Assembly (NCBI GenBank): GCA_028554755.1
Contig: JAPTOF010000032.1
Location: 310,001-374,000, forward strand
Direction: 5' to 3'
Source of the DNA: Cordia subcordata
Taxonomy: Eukaryota; Streptophyta; Magnoliopsida; Boraginales; Cordiaceae
DNA length: 64,000 bases
Every line of letters starts with the position of its first letter. The first letter of the stretch is position 1. Shown here one piece after another: positions 54,882 through 64,000 of the stretch. The position numbers and the translations under genes were made by a program. Under the pieces are notes generated by a model. It was not told where the DNA came from, ran no database searches, and saw only the letters and a list, made by a program, of their open reading frames with translations.

Positions 54882-54882
54882 G

Positions 54883-54894
54883 GCTCGGATATCA
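54883..54894 (-). other. Degenerate primer binding site of Copia-C
   Basis: The minus strand reads TGATATCCGAGC against TGGTATCAGAGC (two mismatches), one base after the LTR end. Location and similarity support an initiator tRNA-Met PBS. Confidence 0.7.
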
Positions 54895-54895
54895 C

Positions 54896-56446
54896 TGTAG
54901 GAAATTATAGAGACTTTCTCCAAATTTTCCGTGCAGGATCAAGCTTTAAACTAAAAATTTCAAGAGTGGTTTGAGAATTACCTCATAATCCTCGAGTTGA
55001 AAATATTGCCTTGTGGAAGCGTTGAGCTTCTCCTCTTTGTACGTGATCCAAAACAGTTGGAGAAGGCTTTTGTTTTTAGGGTTTTTTTCAGGAGAGAGTT
55101 CTGAAAACTATTAGGTTTTCTTAAAACTATCGTTCAAAAATAATGAGAAATCCTCCTTATATAGGAAGATCTGGGCTTTCCATAGAGCCCATTCCCACAA
55201 CCCAATGAGCCTAACCCTTTGGGCTTAAAATACTAGACTTTTAAAATCCATATTAAAACCTAAATTAAATCCATATTTAATTTATAAATAATAGCCCCTA
55301 AATTAATTTTGATCCACATGTCTAGTGCCAGCTAGACATAGTCAAAATTAATCCCGTGACCCGTAATAAGTAATTAAATATTATAATATTTAATTCTCAA
55401 TTAAATATCTATAATATTAATTACTCATAGTATTATTTAATTCATAATTAAATAATAGCACATTTAATTCATAATTAAATGTGACTAACATTATTATAGT
55501 GAGGTTAGTCTTCCACCTAATTCTTGACTATATACGTGACTCTATAGGTTCATACTTAAACTAGTAATACAAGGACTATCCTTGTACTACTCGATGATAC
55601 CATCTAACAATGATTCCAAACATCTGGATAAGATGAATAGTTGCAAGGCAATATTTAATGAACCTCAGTACTATAGTGGATTCCCTATGACCCTCGATAT
55701 TCTGAAATAACCCTAAGGGAATGGTAAAACTGTCAAACCCCTATTTAGCTATTCCATGTCAAGTTCAAATCTCATCATGACTTATCACGACGTAACCACA
55801 TGACATATCATGTGGAAAGCTTTAGCCAAAGTCTTAATGAATTAGGACTGAGTAGAATATCATTCTCCTAATACCTAGAGCGATCAATCGCATCTTGACC
55901 TACGCATTGACTTCGCGGCATTTGCCTACACCCAGTAGCCTTTCGTCACCGAATTAGAAATCCGAATAGTCTAGTTCCAAAACGTAGGGAGTAATCCACA
56001 AGTCTCTAAGGCGATCTCAGGTCTGAGGGAATATGACATCCATGTGTACCACAAGCAATCCTTTGACAGTAGGGTACGTACCATAGGATGCTTGTAATAG
56101 AGTCATGTTCAGTAAGCGTGTCTCTACACCTCACTATAGGTCACACCGGTGTCTCTAAACCCCTTGGTCATAAGGATAACCAACTCATGTGACGCACTAT
56201 AACCTATGCTCAATCGAATTGATGTCCTAGTATCATTTCTGTCATTTGGTTATGAACAAGTTTTAAGGACAACCAAGCTATTCCTCATTCACATAGCCCT
56301 GTTAGGTCATCCTAAGGACTACGTCATGATCTAATAATAGAGGAGAAGATGCACGATATGACCTAAGGCTAAAAGTAAGACGATTCATGTACAAATAAGT
56401 ACAAAATCTACAATAGACGACTGACTTTAGGACATCATTCCTAACA
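54896..56446 (-). repeat. 5' LTR of Copia-C
   Basis: It is 1,551 bp, TGTAGGAAAT...TTCCTAACA. Minus-strand TATA region near 55157-55164, two-stage hairpin at 55303-55351, perfect 24-bp palindrome at 55372-55395. Followed by the second TTTAT of the target duplication. Confidence 0.92.
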
Positions 56447-56451
56447 TTTAT

Positions 56452-57374
56452 CCCCTATTCTTCCACATGAGTTATTTGATGTTTAGAGTATAGATTTCAT
56501 GGGACCATTTCCACCTTCCTTTGGGTACCAATACATTTTAGTAACCATTGACTATGTGGCCAAATGGGTTGAGGCTATTTCCACATGCATTAATGACCAT
56601 AGGGTAGTGGTTAAGTTCATTAAGGAGAACATTTTCTCTAGATTTGGAGTCTTTAGGGTCTTGATTATTGATAGGGGTTTGCATTTTCGCCATAGGACTT
56701 TAGAGGCTTTTTTGAGAAGATATTTGGTCACCCATAAGGTAGCTACTCCTTATTACCCATAAACTAGTGTACAAGTATAGATGTCCAATAGGGTTATCAA
56801 GCATATTTTAGAGAAAACGGTTGGGCCCGATAGGAGAGATTGGTCTATTAGGCTATATGAGGCTTTATGGGCTTACCGTACTGCCTTTAAGACTCCTATT
56901 GGTATGTCTCCGTATAGATTGGTTTATAGGAAAGCTTGTCACTTACTGGTAGAGCTTGAGTATACAGCTTATTAGGCCATCAAGGCCTTAAATTTTGATT
57001 TGGCAACAGCTGGTGAGAAAAGGAAACTAGACCTAGCAGAGTTGGAAGAGCTTAGATTTGAAGTGTATGACAAGCTTTGTAAGGATAGGATGAAGAGAAT
57101 TCATGATAAACACATTATTAAGAAATCATTCTCTTCCTCTGATAAAGTTTGGTTGTTTAACTCACAATCAAGACTCTTCCTAGGTAAGCTCAAGATAAGA
57201 TGGGATGGTCCATATGAGATGTTGGTTGCCTACCCTTCCAAAGCGATCAAGATTAAAGACTTGAAGGATGGTCGAGAATTGATGGTGAATGGGCAATGCC
57301 TGAAGCATGCATATGATCTGAGCATGGCTCATGTGGAGCTTTTGATGCTTCAAGATCCTATCTATAGAAGTTGA
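56452..57374 (+). pseudogene. pol: Athila-2 integrase core and C-terminus (three stops)
   Basis: It resumes exactly after Copia-C. In a single frame: [20 protein letters not shown] (the D before this block is replaced, as the GVDFM-like region reads 'RVDFMG'), [14 protein letters not shown] (second catalytic Asp kept but SDGG altered to IDRG), VATPYYP then TAA and TAG at 56760 and 56778, [41 protein letters not shown] at 56973, then [14 protein letters not shown] and KIRWDGPYEMLVAYPS (GPY/F module) to the natural stop at 57372. The frame has been kept; only stops and substitutions disable it. Confidence 0.88.
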
Positions 57375-58738
57375 AGATGAGTTGGTGTTTGCCCAGCCGA
57401 CAGGATGGTAGTTAGCACTATTAGGAGGCAACCTAGTTTCAAGTTTGCAATTTTGCATTTGTTTAACTTTCTTTCCTTTTTATTTTCTTTCTTTTTCTTT
57501 CACCCATATCAAAGTGTTGAATCTAGACCTTTTGTCGCATAAGATACACCATTGCTTATTATTGCACATGCCAATGCAAGCATGCATAGGCAATATTACT
57601 AATCTTGTTTTCTTTAGAAGTCTTTGTGAATTGTAAGTCACAGGATTAGTAGTATGGTGATTTATCATTGGCATGGAAAGCTTTGAAGAAAATGCAAGGT
57701 ATCCTTTCTCCACATTTTCCCCATGTTTTTACGCCATCCCCACCACCTTTACTTGCTTTGTAATGCCAATTTGCTTTTTTATGTGTTTTGATCCATTTGC
57801 TTGAGGAAAAGCAAAGTTTAGGTTTGGGGGTATAGGAGTTTGGCTTTCTTATTATATATCTTGCTTAGGGTAGATTGCATTATGTGCTTAAAAATGGTGA
57901 ATTTTTTTTAATTTTGATGCATGTTGATCATTGTGTTGACTATTATGATTGACTTAATTGATTGGTAAATATGAGATGCATTGTGAGGAAATGAATAGAG
58001 TGGTTTGAAAGCTAAGTTTTGGTGGGCAAGCCCTTCAAAGTTATAGGGAGTGAAGACCTTTAAGAATGACCTTTGTAGCCACCCGACAGCTTGGTAGGAA
58101 AGAGTGCTGAAAAGGATTGTTGATATGAGTGCCCCTTCCTTGAGTTGTTCTTTTTTATGTGCCTAAGCCTTTCTTTTTCTTTGTTTTTGTGTAAATGCAA
58201 TGCAAAGCATGAAAAATCCCCAAAAAAAATGAAAGAGGCAAAAAGGTGCAAAAAATAAAAAAAAAGTGAAAAAGAGAAAAAGCCAAAGGCACCAAAAAGT
58301 TTTGTGAATAAGTGCATAAGTGACACAATGTCAACTTAGGACATGTTATCATCTTTGTAGATATGTGAATAAGGCTTTTTATAAACCATTGTGTTTGTAT
58401 ATTCTCTCTTCTTATCTTTGAGGCTTTGTGCATGGTGGGAAGATCATGACATTGAGGAGGCATGAAATATTAACATCCCAAGTACGTGAGTTAGAATCCT
58501 AGGCTCGTGGTGGCTTGGCTACTTGGGAAATTCTCACAAAGAACGAGACCCCTTATGAGTAGAGGGAAGATCCAAAGAGGCTTAGGCATCTTTCCACAAT
58601 AGGAATGCCCCCTTCTTACTTCTCAAACTAACTTTGATAGAAAATCAATCCTTTAAGTAACCCTTGGCATCGGCTTTAGAAATAAACTTAAGATTAGGCT
58701 TGCTAGGGGACAAGCAAGGAGAAGGATTTTGGGGGCGT
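57375..58738 (+). other. Athila-2 3' UTR with doubled hairpin/polypurine module
   Basis: Homologous throughout to 45697-47120. First hairpin GCTTGAGGAAAAGC at 57799-57812, then AAAGTTTAGGTTTGGGGG. A-rich stretch at about 58200-58290. Second hairpin GCTAGGGGACAAGC at 58702-58715, then the polypurine tract to 58738. No env-like frame. Confidence 0.8.
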
Positions 58739-60610
58739 TGATGTGTTGTGTTTTTGTATGTGTTTGCATTGTCATTTGCCCATGTTTAAAGGGTATTAAG
58801 CTCTCATAAAGATGCGTTAGTGTAGTGCTTTTGATAAGAATAGGCTTATGCGTAGACAATTGTACATATTGAGTTTAAGAGATAAATTGCTATACTAACT
58901 ACTTGTTTTCAATGATTTAGGCAAACTTTGGGTTAAGATCGAGACTGAACGATGATAAGTGATGAAGATGGGAGATGCACGAGGTCAAAAAGAGAAGATC
59001 GAAGACTGGAAAGACAAAGAATGGTGGAAATAAGCCAGTTGGACGACCTAAAAAGAAGGAGCCGATCAACTAGCCACTCTAGAGAGGTGCTCAAAATAGC
59101 CGGACGACCACCCCTCCAAAGCAGGCCAGTCCAGAGAGCATCAGTAAAAAGCCAGTCAAGCTAAGAGGAAAAGCAGTCGACCGGCTAAGTCAACCAGCAA
59201 TTATAAAAGCTGATATAAAAGCTCAATTTTCAGACTTAAAAAGGGGAATCTTTTTGACAATTCTTGCAGAGGATCTTAACACACCCATCACACATGCACA
59301 CATTTAACCCTAGTCTTCACCCCACATCACACGCACTCTTTCACACATTTCATCACTTTGAAGCAAGAGGATTTAGAAGGTTTCGAACATTTGGATTCAA
59401 GTTTGCTAAAGAGCTTTGTACAAGATAAGCTGGGATGAAAGGGAAGCTTCATAAACTCTCTTTCATTCTATCTCTTATTATGATTGAGTAGAGTTTTGTA
59501 GAGTGATTTAGCTTATGTAATGGGTTAGTTATATAATCTTATGATATGGGATAAAATGGCTGAATATATACATGTTTGATTTTCTTGTTTAAATGGTTAT
59601 TTTCTCATTCATGTCTAAGTGTTTGATTAAATGTCTAAATGAGTAGCATGTGTATAAATTGAAGTCTATTTATTACTAAACACATCTAATCTATGTTATA
59701 ATCATGTCTATGTGTTTATATGTGGATGCTATGAAGTGAGTAATGCTTATATTCATATCTATATGTATATTTGCATGCCTAGTACTGAATATGACTTTAA
59801 TAGCGCATACATGTTGGTTGTTGATCGCTTTTAATGGTGTAATCCGAGCATAACGATGTTTGGTAGTTGAATAGATCCCATTATTCATGAACACCTTGGC
59901 CAAGAACATGTATGAATGTGCTAGCAAGTCAAATCTCGGGGAAGTGACCTTAGAATGACTGTAAGTAATTTAGGGCTAGCTTAGGCCGAGTCTCCTTTGG
60001 CTTTAATTCTAGCCAGTAGGTTTTAGGATAGATTTAGTTGACCTTAGCGACACTGGGTCTTGGCTTTAAATCCATCCAATGGTTTAGGTACTAAGGTAGG
60101 TTCAATCTAAGCCACCTAGGAAGCTAATTGGCCAATCTTAAGGCCCTAGGTCATAAGGACCACGCCATAGCTCTAGGAGGTGCCGCCTAGGGTCAGACCC
60201 ACACCAAGTCCTAAGGCGAAATTAAGATACTAATTTAGCAACCTCGTTAAGAGCAATTATTAAACTGAGCCATCATTCTTTAATCCCATAGCATTTGAGT
60301 ATAGAATCACCCATTCATGAGTTGAAGTCACCTTAACACCTTTCCATTTGTTAGTTCCTCTAGATTAGTTTGTCCCCCACTTTTTCATTCCCATAGTTTA
60401 GGTTAATTCGTTTTAGCTAGAGCTCCCGACCATCCAAAATCCCAAAAATAGATAGTTTAGGCTTCTTTTTAGGCACACTCTATAACATATACGTAGAATC
60501 CATCTCATAACATAGCCTCCCTGTGGAATTGACCCCGCACTTGATACACTTTAGTACACTGATCTGTGCGCTTGCGGGTCTTTAGAGCTTGTACTAAAAA
60601 ATGATGATCA
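58739..60610 (+). repeat. 3' LTR of Athila-2
   Basis: It is 1,872 bp, TGATGTGTTG...TGATGATCA. U3 palindrome relics at about 59040-59185 (for example GCAGTCGACCGGC). Twin hairpins near 60000-60075. Confidence 0.9.
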
Positions 60611-60830
60611 ACGGATACATCAACACCACCAAACCTTCCCCTTACTTGTCCCCGAGCAAGCCTAAACCATGTTTATCCACATATTTTTACGAAGTTGCTG
60701 GTTGCATTAACTTGATATCTGTTTGCCTTTGAAGGGTATAAGGTGTCATTTGTTTCATATAAGGGCTTCCTTAGCCTTTTTCGGATCCTCTCCTTAATCA
60801 CAATGGGTCTCGCATCTTTTGGCAACTTAC
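60611..60830 (-). other. Athila-5 (minus): LTR start, polypurine tract and end of 3' UTR
   Basis: Minus strand: ...GGGACAAGTAAGGGGAAGGTTTGGTGGTGT then TGATGTATCCGT, which is a hairpin remnant (GCTCGGGGACAAGT, 60657-60644), a polypurine tract and the first bases of an Athila LTR. Athila-2 begins its exit here, so the rest of this LTR is at 30624-29249. Confidence 0.7.
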
Positions 60831-62720
60831 TGATGTGTTGCGTTTTTGTATGTTTGTGCTATTATTTGCCTATGTTTAAGAGGTGTTTTGAGCTTTAATA
60901 GATGCATTAATATAGTACATATACCAAAGTTAGGCTTAAGCATAAGCAAATATACATAGTTGAGTTTAAAGACAAACACTTCACAAATACAAGCATATTT
61001 CTCGTTTTTGATGAAGATAGATCAAAAGCTCGGGACTTGAAATGAAGAAGAATTGATGATAGAGTCAAGTTCAAGGTGTTTGGGATATGGGAGAAGTATA
61101 AAAGAAGAGTTTGGAGGCAACTGAGTGAAGAAAAGTGCAACATGAGTGAAATGGATGCAACGCGAGAAAATTAGCTAGCTTATGACCTGGCCAGTTAACC
61201 CCCTTTCTAGAGCCAGTCGACCAGCCTAGGGGTCAGGTCAAAATAGAGAGAAAACCATTTTGGGCCGGTCGACCTCAATGTTAGGCCGGTCTACCGGGCA
61301 AGACTCCTGGTTGGACGCGATTATTGCATTATTTAAGCCCTTTTCTAGCCCATCTTTAGCAGATTTTTTATCCCTTTTTCTCCTCCTATTCACACACAAA
61401 ACACATAAACACAAAACCCTACCTTTACCACCTCTAACACATATACACTTACACACTTTTCATCTATATTGAAGCTTATTTAGAGGATTCTAAACACTTG
61501 GATTGAAGTTTACTCAAGGATTTTATACAAGAATTGCTAGGATGAAAGGGAAGCTTTCTAGTCTTTCTTTCATTCTACTTTATATTATATTTGAGTAGAT
61601 TTAATTAGGGTGATAATACGTGTGTAATATGTTGATTCTGTGTTCTTATATTATGGGATTTAATGGCTTAATATACATATATATACATATGCTATGTTTT
61701 TTTCTTGATTTAATGGCTATTGTTCAATACATGTCTAGGTGTTTGATAATATGCCTATGAGAGTTGCATATATATATATATATTTAAGTCTATATCCTAC
61801 TAAATACCTCTAATCCATTCTACAGTCATGTCTATGTGTTTATGTGTAGATCTTGCGAAATGGGTAATACTTATATTCATGTCTATGTGTATGTTTGCAT
61901 GCCTAGTAGTAAATATGACCTCGATATGATATACATGTTAGCTCTAAAGTGCTTTTAATGGTGTAATCCAAGCATGACGATGTTTGGTAGTCGAATAGGT
62001 CCCTTTATTCACGAACATCAAGGCTTAAAACTTGTATGAATGTGTTAATAGGCGAAATTTCCCTAGAACGATGAGGCATAATTTAAGACTAGTCTAAATC
62101 GAGTCTCTTTTGGCTTTAAATCTAGTCAATAGGTTTCCGAGTAGATTTAGTCGACTCTAGGGACACTTGGTCTTGGCTTTATATCTAGCCAATGATTTAG
62201 GTACTACGGTAAGTTTGCTCTAGGTCACCTAGGATGCTAATTAGTCACTCTTAAGGCCTTACATCATAAGGACCATACCATAGCTCTAGGAGGTGCTGCA
62301 TAGCGATAGACTCGTAACGAGTCCTTGGGAAAAATTAGGACACTAATAAGCAATTTAGTTAAAAAGTAATTGATGATTAAGCCACTCTATGTAATACCAT
62401 AGTATTTGAGTCTAGGATCACCCATTAGCAAGTAGACATCACCTTAATACCTTCCATTTGTTAGTTCTCTAGATAGTTTTTTCGTATTTTTCCACTCCCA
62501 CAGTATAGTTCGATTTTCTTTAGTTAGAGCTTTCGATCAATAAAAATCTCAAAAAATGGTTAGTTTAGGTTTTCCTTTAGGCGCTCTCTAGGACATACAC
62601 ATACATAGAATCCATTCCCTAACACAACCTCCCTGTGGTTCAACACACATTCTTGCACATACTATACTACATTGATGCATGTGCTTGTGGGACTTTAGAG
62701 CTTGCACTCGAAAGACATCA
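60831..62720 (+). mobile_element. Solo Athila LTR with TSD CTTAC
   Basis: It is 1,890 bp, TGATGTGTTG...AAAGACATCA. CTTAC at 60826-60830 recurs at 62724-62728, with three extra bases (CTA) after the LTR end. The sequence outside joins into one continuous Athila 3' UTR on the minus strand. GGTCGACC palindromes at about 61195-61300; CATGTCTATGTG repeats at 61827 and 61879; twin hairpins near 62110-62190. Confidence 0.88.
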
Positions 62721-62723
62721 CTA

Positions 62724-64000
62724 CTTACCAAGTAGCTAGAACCACTACAAACTTAGGATTCCAACTTACACACCCGGGATGTTGATACGTCTTGCCCTAT
62801 CAACTAACATGGCCTCTCAACATGCACTTAGCCCCAAAGATACAAGAAAGAGAGGAATACATCACGATGGCTCACAATTGACGTAAGAACCTTATTCATA
62901 ACACATGAAATAGCAAAAGAGATACTTGTGTCAAATTGATATTGTGTCACTTGACATTTATTCAATGAACTTTTTTGGTGCCTTTGGCTTTTTCATATTT
63001 TTCACTTTTTTTTTCATTTTTTGTATTTTTCAATTGTTTCGCATTTTTTCTCAATACATAACATAACATAACATAAACAAAAAGAAAAAAAAATAGGCTA
63101 AGGCACACTAAATGAGCCAATCAAGGAAAAGGCGCTCATATTAACAACCCTTAAGAACACTTTTTCCAACCAAGTTGTTGGGAAACTACAGGTTTATTCT
63201 TAGAAATGCTCACTTCCCACAGTTTTCAAAAGGATTTTCTTCAAAGCCTAGGTCATACCCCACACTCCATTGACTCCCTATAATACACCGTCATTTTCTC
63301 CAATTGATTATGTTAATAACAAAAGCCAACTCTCCAACCAACGTAGAGATAAACCAACTCAAAATGCGATATGAAAATTAAAGGAACAACCATACCCCAA
63401 ACCTAAACTTTGTTTGTCCTCAAGCAAATAGCACAAAACCACACGACAAGCAATTGACATGAAACGTATATAAGGAATGTGGAGAGGGAGAGATATGGAT
63501 AAGTAAAAGATGGATAGATACAACCTTATTTCCATGTAGTCTACAAATGCCATAGACAATCCAATTGTCCACTAGCCTCTATCTTTTGTAAAAAGCACTA
63601 ATGCTCAAAAAACAAAGAAGAGATTAGTAGTCAATATAATGCAAGCTCACATTGGCATTTAAAAGATAAGCAAGGATGTGTCCAAAGGTATAGGATTGAT
63701 CCACAAATGATAGAGTGGAGCAACAATAAGTAAGGGAGCAATAATAAGTAAGGGAGTAAAAATCTAATGCTACTAAGAATAAAACCAAACAAAGTATAGC
63801 CTAAACTACTAAAAGACAAAGAAAACAAAAGCAAACAAAAGCAATCCAATCTACTATAAACAAAACAAGATTAAACAAATAAAAATTGATCTGCTATATA
63901 CAAAAGCAAAGGAAAGTAAATACAAGGAGAGCAAGAAATATATTAGGGTGCCCCTAAGTAGCGTTAGATTTAAGGTCCCCAACAGAGCACCAATGTTAGA
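62724..64000 (-). other. Athila-5 (minus): 3' UTR, running off the right edge
   Basis: Reverse complement of the Athila 3' UTR type: hairpin plus purine run (GCTTGAGGACAAAC..., 63425-63412), A-rich stretch (T-rich on plus, about 62985-63060), 'ggctacttgg' type segment near the solo LTR. The right end (about 63925-64000) corresponds to the region just after the pol stop, so pol of this element should lie beyond 64000 on the minus strand. Confidence 0.75.

Larger units (their letters stand above)
36973..56446 (-). mobile_element. Copia-C: old long-LTR Ty1/copia, minus strand, hosting Athila-3
   Basis: The right LTR (its 5' LTR) is 54896-56446, and the left LTR (its 3' LTR) is 36973-38004 plus 48843-49303, split by Athila-3. 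The target duplication TTTAT (36968-36972 and 56447-56451) is perfect. The PBS resembles the initiator tRNA-Met complement. Weak RNase H, RT and integrase relics read on the minus strand between 49500 and 51130. Gag and protease are not recognisable; instead there is repeat-rich DNA to 54895. The LTRs are more than 10% apart where compared. Confidence 0.88.
30625..60610 (+). mobile_element. Athila-2: Ty3/gypsy (Athila) element interrupted by Copia-C
   Basis: 5' LTR 30625-32518, PBS, gag, protease, deleted RT, RNase H to 36972. Then Copia-C (36973-56446), and integrase resumes at 56452, followed by 3' UTR and 3' LTR 58739-60610. The split is exact: left 'gatgcctttat' and right 'tttatcccctattc' join to the uninterrupted reading at 44757-44780, with TTTAT duplicated. 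Flanks of the whole element are ACACA and ACGGA (three of five match), so its own duplication has decayed or is not certain. The two LTRs differ by about 7% over the first 165 bp. Confidence 0.88.

Noticed and set aside
63972..64000. A PBS-like segment on the minus strand (TGGTGCTCTGTTGGGGAC) near the right edge
   Set aside because: Alignment by eye with the Athila 3' UTR start (45690-45760 and 24417-24490) shows this place corresponds to the region just after the pol stop, so the resemblance to a PBS is accidental.
1..64000. CRISPR arrays, bacterial operons, tRNA or rRNA genes, or a host plant gene
   Set aside because: The repeats present have no uniform spacers, no ribosomal or confident tRNA structure was seen, and nearly all of the sequence is accounted for by LTR elements.

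Overview
This window is plant nuclear repeat DNA. It is a stack of LTR retrotransposons nested inside one another, with no recognisable host gene, no rRNA or tRNA gene, and no bacterial-style feature. Two superfamilies are present. Ty3/gypsy elements of the Athila lineage are recognised by a PBS complementary to tRNA-Asp, an Athila-type gag, a DLG(S/A)S protease, an FMDD reverse transcriptase, a long purine-rich 3' UTR and 1.4-1.9 kb LTRs beginning TGATG. Ty1/copia elements have a PBS complementary to initiator tRNA-Met: two long-LTR, Angela-like copies on the minus strand, and one short-LTR Tork/Tnt1-like copy on the plus strand. This combination points to an angiosperm with a repeat-rich genome; I cannot name the species.

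Left half (1-27376). Athila-1 (+) is an old element whose 5' LTR is cut at 1060/1061 by a minus-strand Athila LTR that runs off the window. Its decayed gag-pro-pol is interrupted at 6061 by Copia-A (-, 6062-23065, flank CTAA). Copia-A itself carries a solo LTR of its own family (9535-11359, TSD ATAAC) and, inside its 5' LTR, Copia-B (+, 16104-21660, TSD CTTTC). Athila-1 resumes at 23066 and ends with an internally deleted 3' LTR at 27376.

Middle (27377-30624). This is minus-strand Athila material: a leader, a PBS (27741-27758), and a composite of two truncated LTR copies that meet near 29248. The right-hand copy is read as the 3' LTR of Athila-5 (-), whose 3' UTR lies at 60622-64000.

Right half (30625-60610). 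Athila-2 (+) sits inside the Athila-5 LTR. Athila-2 pol is cut by Copia-C (-, 36973-56446, TSD TTTAT), and the 3' LTR of Copia-C is cut by Athila-3 (+, 38005-48837, TSD CCTAC). This gives four levels of nesting. Athila-3 is the youngest: its LTRs differ by about 20 substitutions in 1.69 kb by hand count. Even so, its gag-pol is broken by several 1-2 nt indels, and only RNase H-integrase (43588-45696) is a long open frame. After Athila-2 ends, Athila-5 continues to the window edge and contains a solo LTR (60831-62720, TSD CTTAC).

The most interesting structure is non-coding. It includes hypervariable GGTCGACC palindrome clusters just upstream of the Athila TATA box, an 11-copy 70-bp dyad-rich minisatellite in the Copia-C leader, an alternating 31-bp VNTR upstream of the Copia-A TATA box, a TTGAC-dense leader in Copia-B, and a hairpin-plus-polypurine module duplicated in Athila 3' UTRs. 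I found no previously undescribed gene system.
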